The position numbers and the translations under genes are program-made. Shown here piece after piece: positions 52,379-60,900 of a DNA stretch of 64,000 nucleotides; within the stretch, counting starts at the first letter, position 1; the number at the start of each line of letters is the position of its first letter. Source of the stretch: Alphaproteobacteria bacterium (GTDB taxonomy: Bacteria > Pseudomonadota > Alphaproteobacteria > UBA8366 > Aestuariispiraceae); the NCBI GenBank assembly GCA_006844765.1, contig SPJV01000104.1, positions 1 through 64,000 on the forward strand, in the 5' to 3' direction. Under the pieces are notes generated by a model. It did no database searches and had not been told where the DNA came from. It saw only the letters and a program-made list of their open reading frames with translations.

Positions 52379-53152
52379 ATGTCGGATGTCAAAGACAAGG
52401 TGGCCTTGGTCACCGGGGCGGGAAGTGCTGACGGTATTGGCTTCGCCTGTGCAAAGCTATTGAAGGCAGCCGGCGCCCTGGTCGCCATCACCTCCACAAC
52501 GGATCGCATCCATGACCGCAGGGCTGAACTGGGCCCCGACGGCAGCTTTGCCATGGCCGCTGACCTGACGGAAGGGGAAGCGGTTACGACCTTGATCACG
52601 GAAAGTGAAGCGGCGCTGGGCCCCATTGATATCCTCGTCAACAATGCCGGGATGGTGCAGGTCGGACGCGATGAACCCTCCCGTCCGGTGCATGAGATGT
52701 CGGATGACGCTTGGCAGTATGGTCTGGATATCAATCTGACCAGCGCCTTCAACATGATCCGCGCCGTGCTTCCCGGAATGCGTCAGCGGGGCTATGGACG
52801 GATCGTCAATATTTCCTCTGTCACCGGTCCCGTCGTCGGGATCCCGGGCAGCAGCGTTTATGGGGCGGCGAAGGCGGGGATGCTTGGTCTCACCCGGGCC
52901 GTGGCGCTTGAAAATGGCCAGCATGGGGTGACCGCAAATTGTATCGGTCCGGGCTGGATCGAGACCGGCTCCAGCAGCGAGGCGGAAGTAACCGCCGGCA
53001 GTTACACCCCCGCCGGCCGGCCGGGAACGCCCGATGAAATCGGTCATGTCGCAGTCTTCCTGGCGAGCGAAGGGGCGAGTTATCTCACCGGTCAAATGAT
53101 CGTCGTCGATGGCGGCAACACGATCCAGGAATACAAGGTCGCGCTGGCGTAG
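52379..53152 (+). CDS. Short-chain dehydrogenase/reductase (FabG-like)
   Basis: 257-residue SDR with the cofactor motif VTGAGSADGIGFACAKLL, NNAG, catalytic Ser in NISSVTGPV and the YxxxK pair in SVYGAAKAGM. NAD(P)-dependent alcohol/ketone oxidoreduction is expected; substrate unknown. ATG 52379 has AAGGATAGG upstream and is preferred over ATG 52364. Converges with the DUF169 gene 6 bp away. Confidence 0.92.
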   Translation: MSDVKDKVALVTGAGSADGIGFACAKLLKAAGALVAITSTTDRIHDRRAELGPDGSFAMAADLTEGEAVTTLITESEAALGPIDILVNNAGMVQVGRDEPSRPVHEMSDDAWQYGLDINLTSAFNMIRAVLPGMRQRGYGRIVNISSVTGPVVGIPGSSVYGAAKAGMLGLTRAVALENGQHGVTANCIGPGWIETGSSSEAEVTAGSYTPAGRPGTPDEIGHVAVFLASEGASYLTGQMIVVDGGNTIQEYKVALA

Positions 53153-53158
53153 ACTTCA

Positions 53159-53932
53159 TTACGGCGCCCGGTCGGGATAACTGGCGGCCATGCCCTGACG
53201 CACATCCATCTGGATACCATATTGCGGGAAAGGATAGCGTAGGCCGTTCTTGCTCAAGGCTGCCATTCCATCCAGGGCTTGATCCAATTGATCCGGTGGC
53301 AACGCCATCAGCATCTCATCATCCAGGACTCCGCCATAGCGACGCTCCGCAAAGCACGGAATGGACAGGCTCGGCTGACGGGTCTTAAGCGCTCGACCCC
53401 AGCTGTCGGCGCAGGCGGATTCTCCGACCACGCCCCATTCAAAATTCTTATAGCCTGCATATTGCAGCCCATTGATGAAATACATCATCGCACCCGGCGT
53501 TGCATAGAACAGTGCGATATCCGGTGGGTCGAGCCGCCCATTCGCCAGGGGGGAGAGCGCCAGCGCCTCATATTTCCCATCCTCGACACAATGCATTGAT
53601 TCCTGGTGAACGGTTGCATCTTCCACCGTGTCATACCAGACGCCGACCATATGCTGCCCGGTCTTCCATTGATCCGTCTTGGCCTTGCCGAGCCCGACGA
53701 CAGCCCGGCATTGCGGTCCGACCAGATCATCCGCCGTAACCCCCAGGGTCCAGCCCAGCCGTGCCGTCTGCCCGACGAGCTGATCCATCGTGTGAACCGC
53801 CGTTGGGCGCCGGATGCGCGGGATGGATTCCATTTCCGCCTGATCTTCATAGAGCTTCATGCCAAAGGGCACACTTCGCAGCCGCAATATCCGCTCCAGT
53901 TCCGCTGTAAGCTGTGTCCAATTCCGTTTCAT
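53159..53932 (-). CDS. DUF169-family protein
   Basis: 257 residues from ATG 53932 (MKRNWTQLTAELER). Family landmarks: RSVPFGMKLYEDQAEME, ALALSPLANGRLDPPDIALF and KNFEWGVVGESACADSWGRA near the C-terminal third, followed by CFAERRYGG. The domain is found in many anaerobes and alphaproteobacteria with no proven activity; the conserved cysteines suggest ligand or metal binding. An in-frame start at 53992 is less likely. Confidence 0.88.
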   Translation of the reverse strand: MKRNWTQLTAELERILRLRSVPFGMKLYEDQAEMESIPRIRRPTAVHTMDQLVGQTARLGWTLGVTADDLVGPQCRAVVGLGKAKTDQWKTGQHMVGVWYDTVEDATVHQESMHCVEDGKYEALALSPLANGRLDPPDIALFYATPGAMMYFINGLQYAGYKNFEWGVVGESACADSWGRALKTRQPSLSIPCFAERRYGGVLDDEMLMALPPDQLDQALDGMAALSKNGLRYPFPQYGIQMDVRQGMAASYPDRAP

Positions 53933-53999
53933 GGCGTCAAATCCCCCTTCTAACCCGTCATTGATGCCTCGCCGCCAGGATGCCAGCCTCATCAGTTGC

Positions 54000-54071
54000 C
54001 GTCATCCCCCAGCGGCAGGCCGCCACGATCTGTCGCAGCGGCTGAAGGTTTCTGTCGCATCTGGGATGACG
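54000..54071. repeat. Inverted repeat upstream of typA
   Basis: CGTCATCCCCCAG at 54000-54012 is the near-exact complement of CTGGGATGACG at 54061-54071, giving an 11-bp stem with two extra C bases and a 48-base internal region that can fold further. It lies between the divergent DUF169 and typA genes. It could be a mobile-type palindromic repeat or a structured leader; nothing else in the window matches it. Confidence 0.55.
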
Positions 54072-54195
54072 AAATAGGGGGCAGGCCTGTATCCCCTTGC
54101 CCCCAGGCGCCCCCTCGGCTACATAGCGCGCGCGTTGGGCTGGTGTTTTGGGCCGCCCGTTCCTGATCTCCGTTCTAGAAAAGAGAGCCGCGACC

Positions 54196-56031
54196 ATGTC
54201 TTTGCGGAATATCGCCATTATTGCCCATGTCGATCATGGGAAGACGACGCTGGTTGACCGGCTGCTGCAACAATCGGGTGCGGTGAAGTCGCATCAGCAG
54301 ATGGATGAACGCGCGATGGACTCCAATGATCTGGAGAAGGAACGCGGCATCACCATCTTGGCGAAATGCACCTCGGTCGATTGGAAGGGGACGCGGGTCA
54401 ATATCGTTGACACCCCCGGCCACGCGGATTTCGGTGGCGAGGTGGAACGCATTCTTTCCATGGTCGATTGTGCGCTGCTGCTGGTCGATGCAGCGGAAGG
54501 CCCGATGCCGCAGACGAAATTCGTGACCATGAAGGCGCTGGAGCTCGGCCTGAAGCCGATCCTGGTGGTGAACAAGGTGGATAAGCCCGATGCGCGGCCC
54601 GACTGGGTGGTGGATCAGGCCTTTGACCTTTTTGCTGCGCTGGATGCGGATGAAGAACAGCTGGATTTCCCGATCCTCTATGCCTCGGCAAAGGAAGGCT
54701 GGGCCGCTGACACTTTGGAAGCCCCGCGGGAAAATATGGACGCGCTCTTCGATCTGGTGGTCGAGAAAGTCGCCGAGCCCGAAGCGGATAAGGACGGCCC
54801 CTTCACCATGCTGGCGACGACGCTGGAAAGCGATCCCTATCTGGGCCGCATCCTGACCGGGCGCATTGCTTCCGGCCGGGTCAAGGCGAATACCACGGTG
54901 AAGGGCATTGGCCAGGACGGTAAGGTCACGGAGACCGCGCGGCTGACCAAGCTGCTCGCCTTCCGGGGTTTGAAGCGGGAGCCGGTGGAAATGGCAGAGG
55001 CCGGCGATATCGTTGCGGTGGCCGGGCTGGTGAACACGACTGTTGCGGATACGATTGCTGAGACCTCGGTCTCTGAGCCGCTGCCGGCGCGCCCGATCTC
55101 CCCGCCGACCATGGCGATGACGGTCACGGTCAATGATAGCCCGCTTGCAGGACGCGAGGGGGAAAAGCTGACCGGCCGCATGATCCGCGACCGCTTGATG
55201 CGGGAGGCCGAGGGTAATATCGCCATCCGCGTCACCGAAAGTTCCGACAAGGATGCGTTCGAAGTCGCGGGCCGAGGCGAATTGCAGCTTGGCGTGTTGC
55301 TGGAAACTCTGCGCCGGGAAGGTTTTGAGCTGACCGTTGGCCCGCCCCGCGTGCTCTTCACCGAGGGTGAGAACGGTGAGCGGTTGGAGCCGATGGAAGT
55401 CGCCCAGGTCGATGTGGATGATGAATTCACCGGCGTGGTGGTGGAAAAGCTTGGCCTGCGCAAGGGCGAGATGACGGAAATGCGTCCCTCCAGCGGTGGA
55501 AAGACCCGAATTGCCTTCGAAATCCCCTCACGCGGGTTGATCGGTTATCAGGGAGAATTCCTGGCCGATACGCGCGGCACCGGGATTTTGAGCCGCCTGT
55601 TCAACGGCTATGCGCCCTATAAGGGCCCTATTGCGGGCCGCCGTGCGGGGGTCATGATCTCTGCCGAACAGGGCAAGGCATCCTCCTATGCGCTCTTTAA
55701 CCTGGAAGATCGCGGGCCGCTCTTCATCGGCGGCGGTGAGGAAGTCTATGGCGGCATGATCCTGGGCGAGCATAACAAGGGCCAGGATCTGGAAGTGAAC
55801 CCGCTGAAGGCCAAACAGCTGACCAACTTCCGCGCTGCCGGCAAGGATGACGCGGTGAAGCTGACCACGCCGATCCGCCGGACGCTGGAAGAAGCCCTGG
55901 CCTATATCGAAGATGATGAGCGCGTTGAGGTCACCCCGAAATCGATCCGCCTGCGCAAGTCGACCCTCGACCCGCATGAGCGCAAGCGTGAGAAACGCAA
56001 GAAAGACGCGGAGCTGGCGGCGGCTGGGTAA
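54196..56031 (+). CDS. typA: Ribosome-associated GTPase TypA/BipA
   Basis: 611-residue translational GTPase, paralogue of EF-G, needed for late 50S assembly and stress or cold adaptation. G1 AHVDHGKTTLVDRLLQ, switch/G2 ERGITI, G3 DTPGHADFGGEVER and G4 NKVDKP are intact, followed by domain II, EF-G-like domains and the BipA-specific C-terminus with LEEALAYIEDDERVEVTPKS. ATG 54196 gives the standard MSLRNIAIIAHVDHGKT start. Confidence 0.97.
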   Translation: MSLRNIAIIAHVDHGKTTLVDRLLQQSGAVKSHQQMDERAMDSNDLEKERGITILAKCTSVDWKGTRVNIVDTPGHADFGGEVERILSMVDCALLLVDAAEGPMPQTKFVTMKALELGLKPILVVNKVDKPDARPDWVVDQAFDLFAALDADEEQLDFPILYASAKEGWAADTLEAPRENMDALFDLVVEKVAEPEADKDGPFTMLATTLESDPYLGRILTGRIASGRVKANTTVKGIGQDGKVTETARLTKLLAFRGLKREPVEMAEAGDIVAVAGLVNTTVADTIAETSVSEPLPARPISPPTMAMTVTVNDSPLAGREGEKLTGRMIRDRLMREAEGNIAIRVTESSDKDAFEVAGRGELQLGVLLETLRREGFELTVGPPRVLFTEGENGERLEPMEVAQVDVDDEFTGVVVEKLGLRKGEMTEMRPSSGGKTRIAFEIPSRGLIGYQGEFLADTRGTGILSRLFNGYAPYKGPIAGRRAGVMISAEQGKASSYALFNLEDRGPLFIGGGEEVYGGMILGEHNKGQDLEVNPLKAKQLTNFRAAGKDDAVKLTTPIRRTLEEALAYIEDDERVEVTPKSIRLRKSTLDPHERKREKRKKDAELAAAG

Positions 56032-56208
56032 GGCGCCTCACGGCCACGACACCCTTCGACGTCTCCGCTGATGCGGAACCCGCAGAACACGGTATAATTC
56101 ACCGGGACTCGCGTTAAAGCGCCTCACCTCAAGGTACGCGCGTCTTTCGCACGCCTGCGCTAGTAGGACTGCGTAGAGGTGCGTTGCTTGCGGCGGAGGG
56201 GTGATACC

Positions 56209-56718
56209 ATGACCACCATTGCGGAAACCGACCGATTGATTTTGCGGACATGGGATGCGGATGAGCTGCCCGTCTTGCAGTCGATCCTGGCCGATCCGAC
56301 GACCATGGTACATTGGCCCGCGCCCCTGACGCAGGACTATATCCAGTCTTGGCACGACTGGGCGCGGGAACGCTCGGGACAGGGGTTGCATGCCCGCTGG
56401 GCGGTTGTGCTGAAGTCCGATGGCAGCGTAATCGGGGATTGCGGCCTTGTTCCAACGCAGATTGAGGGCGAGGACGTTACTGACCTCGGGTACATCTTCC
56501 ACGCTGATCACTGGGGCCAGGGCTATGCGCCCGAAGCGGCGGCGGCGGCGTTGGATCTCGGGCTTAACCGCTACAAATTGACCAATATCGTCTGCCATAT
56601 GGCTGAGGATCATATCGCGTCCCAAAGGGTTGCCGAAAAGATTGGCATGACCCGCGACGGCGGTTTCAAGAACCCCCGCAATCTGGAAAAATGGCATCTG
56701 ATCTACCGACCGGCTTGA
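56209..56718 (+). CDS. GNAT-family N-acetyltransferase (RimJ/RimL-like)
   Basis: 169 residues of the Acetyltransf_3 type: TDRLILRTWDADELPVLQSI at the start, the acetyl-CoA loop LGYIFHADHWGQGYAPEAAA, and HIASQRVAEKIGMTRDG. It may acetylate a protein N-terminus, an antibiotic or a small amine. ATG 56209 is preceded by GGAGGGG. A tight unit with the two downstream genes is likely, 11 bp apart. Confidence 0.92.
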   Translation: MTTIAETDRLILRTWDADELPVLQSILADPTTMVHWPAPLTQDYIQSWHDWARERSGQGLHARWAVVLKSDGSVIGDCGLVPTQIEGEDVTDLGYIFHADHWGQGYAPEAAAAALDLGLNRYKLTNIVCHMAEDHIASQRVAEKIGMTRDGGFKNPRNLEKWHLIYRPA

Positions 56719-56729
56719 AGGGGTGAGGC

Positions 56730-57164
56730 ATGAGCAACGCGGCATTGGTATCGAAAATGGTGGCCTATGAGGATGCGGATGACCGGGTTCGGGCTGTCTA
56801 TGATGACATCATGGAAACCAAGGGCATCGATTGGATTCCGAATTTCTGGCAGGTGTTGGCGACCCACCCGCCGATGCTGGAAGATGTCTGGGCCTCGATC
56901 AAATCGGCGATGGCGCCGGGCCGGATCGATCCTCTGATGAAGGAGATGATCGCGCTCGCGGTATCAGCGACGAATGGCTGTGAATATTGTCTGGAAAGCC
57001 ATACGGCAGCGGCCCGGAAGCTCGGCATGGACGATGATCTCCAGGGTGAGCTGATGGCGGTCATCGGTGCTTTCAACCGTACCAACGCGCTTGCCGCCGG
57101 TTATCGGGTGCCGCCGGACGAGAAGCTGAAGGCAGCGGCGCGCCGGGCGCCGAAACCCGCGTGA
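56730..57164 (+). CDS. AhpD-like carboxymuconolactone decarboxylase-family protein
   Basis: 144 residues with the CMD domain and the redox/proton-relay motif NGCEYCLESHTAAARKLGM (CxxC...H). Members act as peroxidases with a dithiol or as decarboxylases; an AhpD-type peroxidase is most likely here. The stop overlaps the NUDIX start as GTGA. Confidence 0.9.
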   Translation: MSNAALVSKMVAYEDADDRVRAVYDDIMETKGIDWIPNFWQVLATHPPMLEDVWASIKSAMAPGRIDPLMKEMIALAVSATNGCEYCLESHTAAARKLGMDDDLQGELMAVIGAFNRTNALAAGYRVPPDEKLKAAARRAPKPA

Positions 57165-57646
57165 GCGAGCCTCCGCAACGCCCGGTCGTCGGGGCTGGTG
57201 TCGTCGTTCGGCGGATGACGGCGGACGGGCCGCGGGTGCTCCTGATCAAACGTGCGCATCCGCCCAAGGCTGGATATTGGGCGATTCCCGGCGGAAAGCA
57301 TGAGCTGGGGGAGACAAGCCGCGAGGCGGCCCGACGCGAGCTTGAGGAGGAAACCGGCTTGACCGTCGGTCCCTTGGAGCTGGTCGACATCTTCGACATC
57401 ATCCGGGAAGAAGCAGACGGCACGATTTCCATGCATTTCACACTGGTCGACTATGCCGCTGACTGGATCGGCGGAGAGGCCATCGCCAGTTCCGATGCCG
57501 CCGATCTTGTCTGGGCCGATCCCGGCAAATTGGATGCTTACGAACTCTCGACCGCAGAGAGCTACGATTTGATCGCGCGTGCCTTCGAGAATTGGTCCGG
57601 GTCTGCCTCAGGTCCCGACACTGAAGGGGGCGACGAGGCGCCGTAG
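57161..57646 (+). CDS. NUDIX hydrolase
   Basis: 161 residues with a complete Nudix box GGKHELGETSREAARRELEE followed by ETGL, near residue 45. It resembles ADP-ribose or nucleotide-sugar pyrophosphatases (VVGAGVVVRRMTADGPRVLL). GTG start coupled to the AhpD-like gene. Its last 39 bases overlap the 3' end of the convergent dehydrogenase gene. Confidence 0.92.
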   Translation: MSEPPQRPVVGAGVVVRRMTADGPRVLLIKRAHPPKAGYWAIPGGKHELGETSREAARRELEEETGLTVGPLELVDIFDIIREEADGTISMHFTLVDYAADWIGGEAIASSDAADLVWADPGKLDAYELSTAESYDLIARAFENWSGSASGPDTEGGDEAP

Positions 57647-58423
57647 GGCGGCGATGGTGCTCAAGGGTGTCATCACACTGGTGCGCGGATTGTCGGGGCT
57701 GGGCACGCTCTCAATGGTGACGGAAAAGCGGGTCGCGTCGCCAACCAGCTCGACGGTCTGGCTGTTGCGATCGATCATCGGATCCGCCCAGATCGAAATT
57801 ACCGTTCGGTCGGGTCCGATCCCGGCCAGGCTGACCGCCGCCGCGACATTCACATTCGCCGGGAAATGCCGAACCGCCTCGCGCACCGGGCCTTCATAGA
57901 TGAGTGTGGGTTCGCGGATGGCATCCGGGTCGATACCGTTCTCGACAAGATAGGGCGCCCCGGCAAGGCCCCCTGGCGGTTTTCTGGTAATCAGATTGAC
58001 GCTCTTGATCTCCCCTTCCGCCGCTGCGCGCACCCCATCCAGTGCCAGGGTCGCGCCAGAGGGAACCAGAATCTTGGCTCTGGTCTCTTTCGCCCGATCG
58101 ATCAAAGCACGGCGCTCCAGCAAGGCGCCGGCGCTCAGCACCATGAGCGTTCGTCCTGCTTCAACCGCCGGGATCGCGACATCGTCGAAAAGCGCTGCGG
58201 GCAGGCACTCGACGACAATATCGGCATGGGTGGCCAGCGCCTCCGGCGTCAGGATCGGTATCTCACGACCAAGATCGCCGAGAGTTTGCCGCGCCTTCAT
58301 TTCATCCCGCGCCGCCGCCGCGACGAGTTTGAGGCCGGGCAGGGATCCGCTCAAAAGGGCTTTCGCAACCGCCCCACCAATCGCGCCGAGCCCGGCGATG
58401 GCGACCGTCTGTTCTTGCGTCAT
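57608..58423 (-). CDS. Aspartate dehydrogenase-like protein (NadX family)
   Basis: 271 residues with an N-terminal Rossmann motif AIAGLGAIGGAVAKALLSG, IVVECLPAALFDD and the DUF108 catalytic region around PFANVNVAAAVSLAG-like HFPANVNVAAAVSLAGIG. The family oxidises L-aspartate to iminoaspartate, or acts on a related acid. No nadA or nadC is adjacent, so a role in NAD synthesis is unproven. Overlaps the NUDIX gene tail to tail by 39 bp. Confidence 0.88.
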   Translation of the reverse strand: MTQEQTVAIAGLGAIGGAVAKALLSGSLPGLKLVAAAARDEMKARQTLGDLGREIPILTPEALATHADIVVECLPAALFDDVAIPAVEAGRTLMVLSAGALLERRALIDRAKETRAKILVPSGATLALDGVRAAAEGEIKSVNLITRKPPGGLAGAPYLVENGIDPDAIREPTLIYEGPVREAVRHFPANVNVAAAVSLAGIGPDRTVISIWADPMIDRNSQTVELVGDATRFSVTIESVPSPDNPRTSVMTPLSTIAALRRLVAPFSVGT

Positions 58424-58644
58424 GGATTAATCCTTCCGATAGGCGGATGAGTGTTAAGGGGTTCCGCCGGTGGATCAAGTCGACAGAGACCGCTCGGCTT
58501 TTCGAATGATTGAGGCCAAACACAGGATTGGAAAAATCGATCTAACAATCCAATTATATTTGGTTCCGCGATGGTAAGATCGGGATTATAGAGCGGTTTC
58601 AGCAGGGGCGTAGACCTCTGGATCTCGATAGGGGATAGACCGCT

Positions 58645-59631
58645 ATGGCCAGTACAACCAGTCAATGGCATCGCTGTAAAATTGACCGTAAGCTCCTGAA
58701 GGAGCTTTCCCAAAGAAACGATCTGACACCAGCATTGTGGTTTGGCAGTTATCTGCTGCTCGTGGCGGGGTTGGCAGCGATGACGGTTTGGACCTGGGGC
58801 ACGCCGCAGGCCTGGATCTGGGCGATCCTGCATGGGCTCAGCTGGGGCGCGATTTCGTCTGCGACACACGAACTCAGCCATGGCACGCCCTTTAAGACCC
58901 GCTGGATGAATGAGGCGGTCTATTGGCTTATGGGTTGGATGGGGCAGTTCGAGCCGGTCTCCAACCGCTGGGCACATGCGGGTCATCACAATTTCACCCA
59001 TTATGATGGCAAGGATACGGAACTTTCCGAGCCGAACCCCGTTACCTGGCGTAACTTCTTTAATGTCGGCTTCGGGCTCTGGGCGGCCGCCTATTACTGG
59101 CGTTTTCTGATCGGGCAGAGCTTTGGGATCTTCCCCCGCGACATTAAAAAGCAGATCCCGGAAAAGGAACTGCCGCTCGCCATCTGGAATGCCCGGATCA
59201 TGGTGCTGATCTATGCCGGTTTTATCGCCTGGGCGATTTTGGCTCAGACTTGGTTGCCGATAGTCTTGGTGGTCGCACCCCGTTGGATCTCAGGGCCGAT
59301 CACCGGCTTCCTGCATCTGACCCAACACACCTGCCTTAAGATGAATGTGCCGGACCACCGTTTCTCCACCCGTAGCTTCAAGGCGAGCCCGATCACGCGC
59401 TTCTTTTACTTCAACATGAACCACCATATCGAACATCACATGTTCCCGATGGTGCCGTTCTACAATCTGCCGAAGCTCAGCGCCGCGATCAGCGACCAAT
59501 TGCCGGAACCCTGCAATGGGCTCTATGGCGTCTTCTCGGAGATCATCACCGGCATCCGCCGCCAACATCGCGAACCGGGCTACTTCATCGAAAAGGCAGT
59601 GCCGGGGGCAGCGGTGCGAGAGGCGGCGTAG
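58645..59631 (+). CDS. Membrane fatty acid desaturase
   Basis: 328-residue di-iron integral membrane desaturase/hydroxylase. The three histidine boxes are HELSH, HAGHHN and HHIEHH, on the cytoplasmic side of about four membrane helices. HELSHGTPFKTRWMNEAVYW and FFYFNMNHHIEHHMFPMVPF are clear. The substrate, a phospholipid acyl chain or another lipid, is not determined. No thioredoxin or ferredoxin partner is adjacent. ATG 58645 has GATAGGGG upstream. Confidence 0.93.
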   Translation: MASTTSQWHRCKIDRKLLKELSQRNDLTPALWFGSYLLLVAGLAAMTVWTWGTPQAWIWAILHGLSWGAISSATHELSHGTPFKTRWMNEAVYWLMGWMGQFEPVSNRWAHAGHHNFTHYDGKDTELSEPNPVTWRNFFNVGFGLWAAAYYWRFLIGQSFGIFPRDIKKQIPEKELPLAIWNARIMVLIYAGFIAWAILAQTWLPIVLVVAPRWISGPITGFLHLTQHTCLKMNVPDHRFSTRSFKASPITRFFYFNMNHHIEHHMFPMVPFYNLPKLSAAISDQLPEPCNGLYGVFSEIITGIRRQHREPGYFIEKAVPGAAVREAA

Positions 59632-59640
59632 GGTATCGCG

Positions 59641-60879
59641 CTAGATCTGCGCTGTCGGCTTCATGCAGATGGCGTAAACCAGCATGGCGGCGAAAACACC
59701 GAAGGCCATGAAGGCGAAACCATAGCCATAATCCGCCGGCGCAATACTGTTCTGTCCGGCGGCGAGGGTGAGGGCTGCGCCGAAGCCGGCCTGCATGGCT
59801 GAAATCCCGCCGACTTGAAAGACCAGCAAAAGGGTGGAGGCTCTGCCGACCAGATGGGCTGGAAACAGCGCACGGTTCTGGGCTGACAGCGTAATATAAT
59901 AGTGTTGTGCCAAAACCATGACGACCAAGCAGGCGACGGCACCGGCCAAGGGCATGGCCGGGAAAAGGGCAAGCAGACCCAAGGCGGCGCTTGAGATCAC
60001 GGCGCCGCCGATGACGACGGGGCGATAACCGCCGAGAACCCGGTCCAAAGGCCCAAAGGCAAGCGCGCCGCCGATGGTGATCGCAAACATCGCAAACAGG
60101 ACGAGACCGGCGGAGGTTGTATCCAGCCCATGGACATCGGCCAGATAGGGCCCGCCCCAAAGACCAATGATCGTTGTGATTGGTGCGAAGGTAACAGTCC
60201 CCATGATCAGGATCGGATAGAACCGAGGCATCGCGAAAATCTCGCGATAGCCGGCAAGCGTGTCTTTCAGGGAAGCCGGCCTGTCATCGGCGCCGTAATC
60301 GGCAGGCTTGTCCTTGATCGCAGCAATGCAGAAAGCGGCCAGACCGAAGGACAGGACACCGGTATAGCCCATGACGGTGCGCCACCCGAATATCTCGCTC
60401 AACAAGGCGAGTGGATAGGTGCCGGAGAGCCCGCCGACCCCTCCAATCGCAACCATCAGACCCATGACGGTCGAAAACCGGTCCTTCGGAAACCATCGTG
60501 CGAATAAAACAAAGGAAGCGGCCCCTGTAACGCCGGATGAGGCCCCCAAGATCAGGCGGGAGAGGATCAGGTCCGGAAAGGTGGTGGCTTGTGAAAACCA
60601 CAGGGCGCCCAACCCGGTTGAGATCAGCAGGATCGGTGTGATCCGTCGCGCGCCATAGCGGTCAAACAGGATTCCCGCCGGAATTTGCATGGTCATGCTG
60701 GCAATGAACATCGCCCCCAGGGCGACACCCAGGACAGCCGCTCCCAAACCGAGCTCGGGTCCCACGGTCGTTGCAAGGACACCCCCGGCGGCGCGGTGAA
60801 ACTGCGCCGTGGCGAATAGTGCCGCGCAGAACAGCAGGATGCGCAGGCGGCCCGGCCCGAACAAGCGGGGCTGTGTCAT
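59641..60879 (-). CDS. Major facilitator superfamily transporter
   Basis: 412 residues with about 12 helices. The MFS loop motif ILFDRYGARRITPILLISTG is present after helix 2, and ILGASSGVTGAASFVLFARW is the helix 4/5 block. The substrate is unknown; by overall look it is a nitrate/nitrite- or carboxylate-type MFS_1 member. Converges with the desaturase gene and lies 21 bp downstream of mutS on the same strand. Confidence 0.88.
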   Translation of the reverse strand: MTQPRLFGPGRLRILLFCAALFATAQFHRAAGGVLATTVGPELGLGAAVLGVALGAMFIASMTMQIPAGILFDRYGARRITPILLISTGLGALWFSQATTFPDLILSRLILGASSGVTGAASFVLFARWFPKDRFSTVMGLMVAIGGVGGLSGTYPLALLSEIFGWRTVMGYTGVLSFGLAAFCIAAIKDKPADYGADDRPASLKDTLAGYREIFAMPRFYPILIMGTVTFAPITTIIGLWGGPYLADVHGLDTTSAGLVLFAMFAITIGGALAFGPLDRVLGGYRPVVIGGAVISSAALGLLALFPAMPLAGAVACLVVMVLAQHYYITLSAQNRALFPAHLVGRASTLLLVFQVGGISAMQAGFGAALTLAAGQNSIAPADYGYGFAFMAFGVFAAMLVYAICMKPTAQI

Positions 60880-60900
60880 GATGTCCCCACCCTTCTTCCC

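Noticed and set aside
56038..56745. 235-codon minus-strand reading frame
   Set aside because: It lies opposite the GNAT gene, which has clear domain motifs; the antisense frame has no recognisable domain.
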